Assembly (NCBI RefSeq): GCF_964253915.1
Contig: NZ_CAXUSG020000007.1
Coordinates: 124,001-188,000 of the forward strand
From: Metarhizobium sp964253915
Lineage (GTDB): Bacteria > Pseudomonadota > Alphaproteobacteria > Rhizobiales > Rhizobiaceae
Direction of reading: 5' to 3'
Length of the DNA stretch: 64,000 nucleotides
Shown: piece by piece, positions 61,816 through 64,000 of the stretch
How the letters are laid out: each line of letters begins with the position of its first letter
Numbering within the stretch: the stretch's first letter is position 1
Notes under the pieces: model-generated
Database searches by the model: none
The model's input: only the letters and a program-made list of their open reading frames with translations
Told to the model about the DNA's origin: nothing
Program-made: the position numbers and the translations under genes

Positions 61816-62190
61816 ATGAAGATCGGACTTCGCACCCTCACCCTCCTCATGACGATGGCAGTCGCCGCCACCTCCGTCCCGGAGCTGGCTTTCGCGGAAA
61901 GCTACGGCGCCATCGCCTATTCGCGCCGCACCGGCGCCCTTGGCTGGTCCTATGACCACCCCTCGCGCCGCAGCGCGGAACGCGCCGCGATGGGCAATTG
62001 CGGACGCGGCGATTGCAAGGTCCTGTGGTTCCGCGATGCATGCGGCGCCGTAGCTGCCGGCCCGGATGGCTGGGGTTCCGGCTGGGGCACGAACCGCCGC
62101 CGCGCCGAGCGCGAAGCTGTCAACAGCTGCTCGCAATATTCCTATGATTGCGAAGTCATCCGCTGGCAGTGCTCGGGCGCCCGTCCCTGA
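61816..62190 (+). CDS. Exported DUF4189 protein
   Basis: A 124-residue protein with a signal peptide (to AFA, about 27). The mature part matches DUF4189: YGAIAYSRRTGALGWSYDHPSRRSAERAAMGNC, CKVLWF, CGAVA and REAVNSCSQYSYDCEVIRWQC. Six or so Cys should form disulfides. Often it is attached near cell-wall or stress genes; function unknown. A clear upstream gap of 240 bp holds its promoter. Confidence 0.88.
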   Translation: MKIGLRTLTLLMTMAVAATSVPELAFAESYGAIAYSRRTGALGWSYDHPSRRSAERAAMGNCGRGDCKVLWFRDACGAVAAGPDGWGSGWGTNRRRAEREAVNSCSQYSYDCEVIRWQCSGARP

Positions 62191-62256
62191 TCGACAGGTT
62201 TTACGGGTCAGCCATCGGCGTATCCGGGCGGCAGTTGCCGTCCGGCTTGACATCGT

Positions 62257-63285
62257 TCAGGCAAGGCACCAGGCCGACAGGATGGCAACCGACAGCTTGT
62301 CGCCAACCGAAACTCTGACGGCACTGAACGCCCGCAGGATCTGGCCGTCCGGCAACGCCAGCCGCAAGGCATAACGCTCGCCTTCGTAAATAGCCGACAC
62401 GACACGGCAGGCGATGCCATCAGCGTCGATTGCCACATGCTGCGGACGAACGAGGATATCCGCGGAAGCGCCTGCGGCACCATCCTGGAACAGGGGCCGG
62501 ATGGCCGGCCAGTCGAGCAGACGGGGCATTCCCTCGGTCAGCGGAAGCCGCAGGATGGCGCCCTGCCCGATCAGGGCGCCTGCCATCCGCCCTTCGGGTC
62601 TCGCATAGATTTCTTCCGGTGGCGCCAGTTGCACCAGCCGGCCCTCCGACATCACCGCGACCTCGGTCGCAAGCGCCATCGCCTCGCTCTGGTCATGGGT
62701 GACGTAAATCATCGTGGCGCCGGAGCGATTGTGGAAATCGCGGAACGTTTCTTCCATTTCCTGCTTCAGGTGGCGGTCGAGATTGGCGAGCGGCTCGTCC
62801 AGCAGCACCACATCCGGCGATGTCACCAGGCATCGCGCCAGCGCCACCCGCTGCCGCTGACCGCCCGAAAGTGCCGCCGGCTGCCGGTCGGCATGGTCTC
62901 GCAGCCGCACGGCATCCAGCGCATCGGCGACGGCCTTGCGCCCGCGCTCGCCGGAAATGCCGCGCACCTTCAGGGGATATCCGACGTTTTCGGCAACCGT
63001 CATATGCGGCCACAGGGCATAGGATTGGAACACCATCGCCATGTTGCGCCGCTCCGGCGGCACCATGGAGGCCGCGTCGGCCAGCAGCCGGTCGCCAAGC
63101 AGAATGGAACCGTCGCTCGGTTGCTCGAAGCCGGCGATCATGCGCAGCACCGTGGTCTTGCCGCAGCCGGACGGCCCAAGCAAGGCGAGGAAGCCGCCGG
63201 CCCGCACGTCGAGCGACAATGCCAAGACGGCGGGACGACCGCCGCCAAAATCCTTGCCGACATGGTTGAGGATCAGCTTCGCCAC
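62257..63285 (-). CDS. ABC transporter ATPase, iron(III)/spermidine type
   Basis: A 342-residue ATPase. Walker A GPSGCGKTT lies at 37-45, Q-loop VFQSYALWPHMTV, signature LSGGQRQRVALARCL, Walker B VVLLDEPLANLD and the H-loop YVTHDQSEA. A TOBE-like C-terminal domain follows (VRPQHVAIDADG). It starts with GTG 63285 and overlaps the permease stop by 13 bp. It resembles AfuC/FbpC of ferric iron importers or PhnT-like 2-aminoethylphosphonate ATPases; the missing binding protein would decide. Confidence 0.88.
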   Translation of the reverse strand: MAKLILNHVGKDFGGGRPAVLALSLDVRAGGFLALLGPSGCGKTTVLRMIAGFEQPSDGSILLGDRLLADAASMVPPERRNMAMVFQSYALWPHMTVAENVGYPLKVRGISGERGRKAVADALDAVRLRDHADRQPAALSGGQRQRVALARCLVTSPDVVLLDEPLANLDRHLKQEMEETFRDFHNRSGATMIYVTHDQSEAMALATEVAVMSEGRLVQLAPPEEIYARPEGRMAGALIGQGAILRLPLTEGMPRLLDWPAIRPLFQDGAAGASADILVRPQHVAIDADGIACRVVSAIYEGERYALRLALPDGQILRAFSAVRVSVGDKLSVAILSAWCLA

Positions 63286-64000
63286 GGCAGCACCCCTTTC
63301 GGCAGGCGTTTTGCGAAAAATTCGAGCGCCAGCATCATCGCCACCACCATGACCACCACCAATACGGACAACGCCGAAGCCAGGTCGGAACCGCCGCTGT
63401 CGTCGAGATTGTAGATCACCACGCCGAGCGTCTGCGTGCCGGCCGTCCATAGAAGGGCCGAGACGGTCAATTCGTTGCAGGCGATCAGGAAGACCAGGAT
63501 GACGGAAGCACCGGCCGCCGGCGCCACCAGCGGCACGACGATATCGACAAGCCGCCGGTAAAAGCCGGCGCCGGCCAGTCGTGCTGCCTCCTCCAGCGCC
63601 GGATCGAGCTGATGAAAGGCGCTGACCACCGGCTTCAGGCTGACGGCGAAGAAGCTGGAGAAATAGGCGATCAGGATGATCCAGATCGTGCCGTACAGCG
63701 TGACGTTCAGCAGCGGCAGAGGGCCGGCGAAAACCAGGATGAAGGCGACCGCAAGCACGATGCCGGGCAAGGCGTAGGGGATTTCCACCAGCGCCGTCAG
63801 TACCCGCGCCAGCACGCCGCGGCGCGACGCCAGTTGATAACCGACAAGCAGCGTCAGCAGAAGCAGACCGAATGCGGTCGTCGCCGACAGGAAGAGCGAA
63901 TTGGCGAAGGCGGTACGTGTCGCCGACTGGCGGAACAGCACTTCCTCGAAAGCATGGAACGACATGGTCGAAAAGGTCAACGGCACGCCATAGGCCGGCA
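63273..64000 (-). CDS. ABC transporter permease (3' part; cut by window edge)
   Basis: The frame is open to the right edge, giving the last 242 or so residues of a fused or tandem binding-protein-dependent permease. The EAA loop reads EEAARLAGAGFYRRLVDIVVPL, and five to six membrane helices are seen. It belongs to the FbpB/PotC-like class. The real start is outside the window; a GTG at 63986 is not convincing. Confidence 0.88.
   Translation of the reverse strand, partial: PAYGVPLTFSTMSFHAFEEVLFRQSATRTAFANSLFLSATTAFGLLLLTLLVGYQLASRRGVLARVLTALVEIPYALPGIVLAVAFILVFAGPLPLLNVTLYGTIWIILIAYFSSFFAVSLKPVVSAFHQLDPALEEAARLAGAGFYRRLVDIVVPLVAPAAGASVILVFLIACNELTVSALLWTAGTQTLGVVIYNLDDSGGSDLASALSVLVVVMVVAMMLALEFFAKRLPKGVLPWRS

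Overview
The window is GC-rich chromosomal DNA from an alphaproteobacterium, most likely a member of the Rhizobiaceae (Sinorhizobium/Rhizobium/Shinella-like). The evidence is an aerobic-type cobalamin pathway (cobE, cobO, cobN, cobW, cobP, cobQ), a betaine-homocysteine methyltransferase of the rhizobial Bmt type, DUF1127/DUF982/entericidin-type small genes, HWE/HisKA_2 kinases, EcfG-like promoter motifs and a RIME-like intergenic palindrome. I do not assign a species. I saw no prophage, insertion sequence, rRNA or CRISPR array.

Region 1 (1-10.3 kb) is a cobalamin locus. A cobalamin riboswitch (about 7850-8200, minus strand) heads the operon cobP-cobW-cobN-cobO-EamA transporter; cobQ, a small exported protein, a TSUP exporter and the 5' part of cobE flank it. 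Region 2 (10.5-15.8 kb) holds a choline/betaine-type ABC importer (binding protein, permease, ATPase) followed by bmt behind an AT-rich palindrome. Region 3 (15.9-20.0 kb) holds a glycosyltransferase, an OGT/SPINDLY-type protein, a small unknown protein and an exported phosphodiester glycosidase-like protein.

Region 4 (20.1-30.8 kb) is the most interesting block. It carries an MttB-family methyltransferase with a ferredoxin (minus strand), then a corrinoid-binding protein, DUF1638 protein, formyltransferase-like protein, a 'virulence factor' small protein, a cysteine-rich MetV-like protein, MetF-like methylenetetrahydrofolate reductase, pterin-binding methyltransferase and a RamA/RACo-like [2Fe-2S] cobalamin reactivation protein (plus strand). 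With bmt, the importer and the cobalamin genes this suggests quaternary-amine uptake, B12-dependent demethylation, and routing of methyl groups to tetrahydrofolate and/or homocysteine, including the parts of a split methionine synthase. A LysR regulator and a GlxA/GbdR-like AraC regulator follow.

Region 5 (33.8-43.8 kb) is signalling and stress: a two-receiver response regulator whose first receiver lacks the phosphoacceptor Asp, a DUF3772 MscS channel, a REC-HisKA_2 kinase and a DUF982 gene with divergent EcfG-like promoters, and an HWE kinase gene broken by an in-frame amber codon.

Region 6 (43.9-56.5 kb) looks accessory: SDR, flavoprotein disulfide reductase, two Tat-exported hydrolases, a TIM-barrel isomerase, a Cys-less PfpI-like protein and two paralogous 920-residue regulators (OmpR-type winged helix + STAND ATPase + helical repeats). 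Four intergenic regions here share TTYRCA-like hexamers repeated about every 10 bp, a candidate operator for these regulators. Region 7 (56.6-64 kb) has a diguanylate cyclase, tRNA-Lys(CTT), PhzF, NUDIX and endonuclease/phosphatase genes, a DUF4189 protein, and the ATPase and truncated permease of an iron-type ABC importer.
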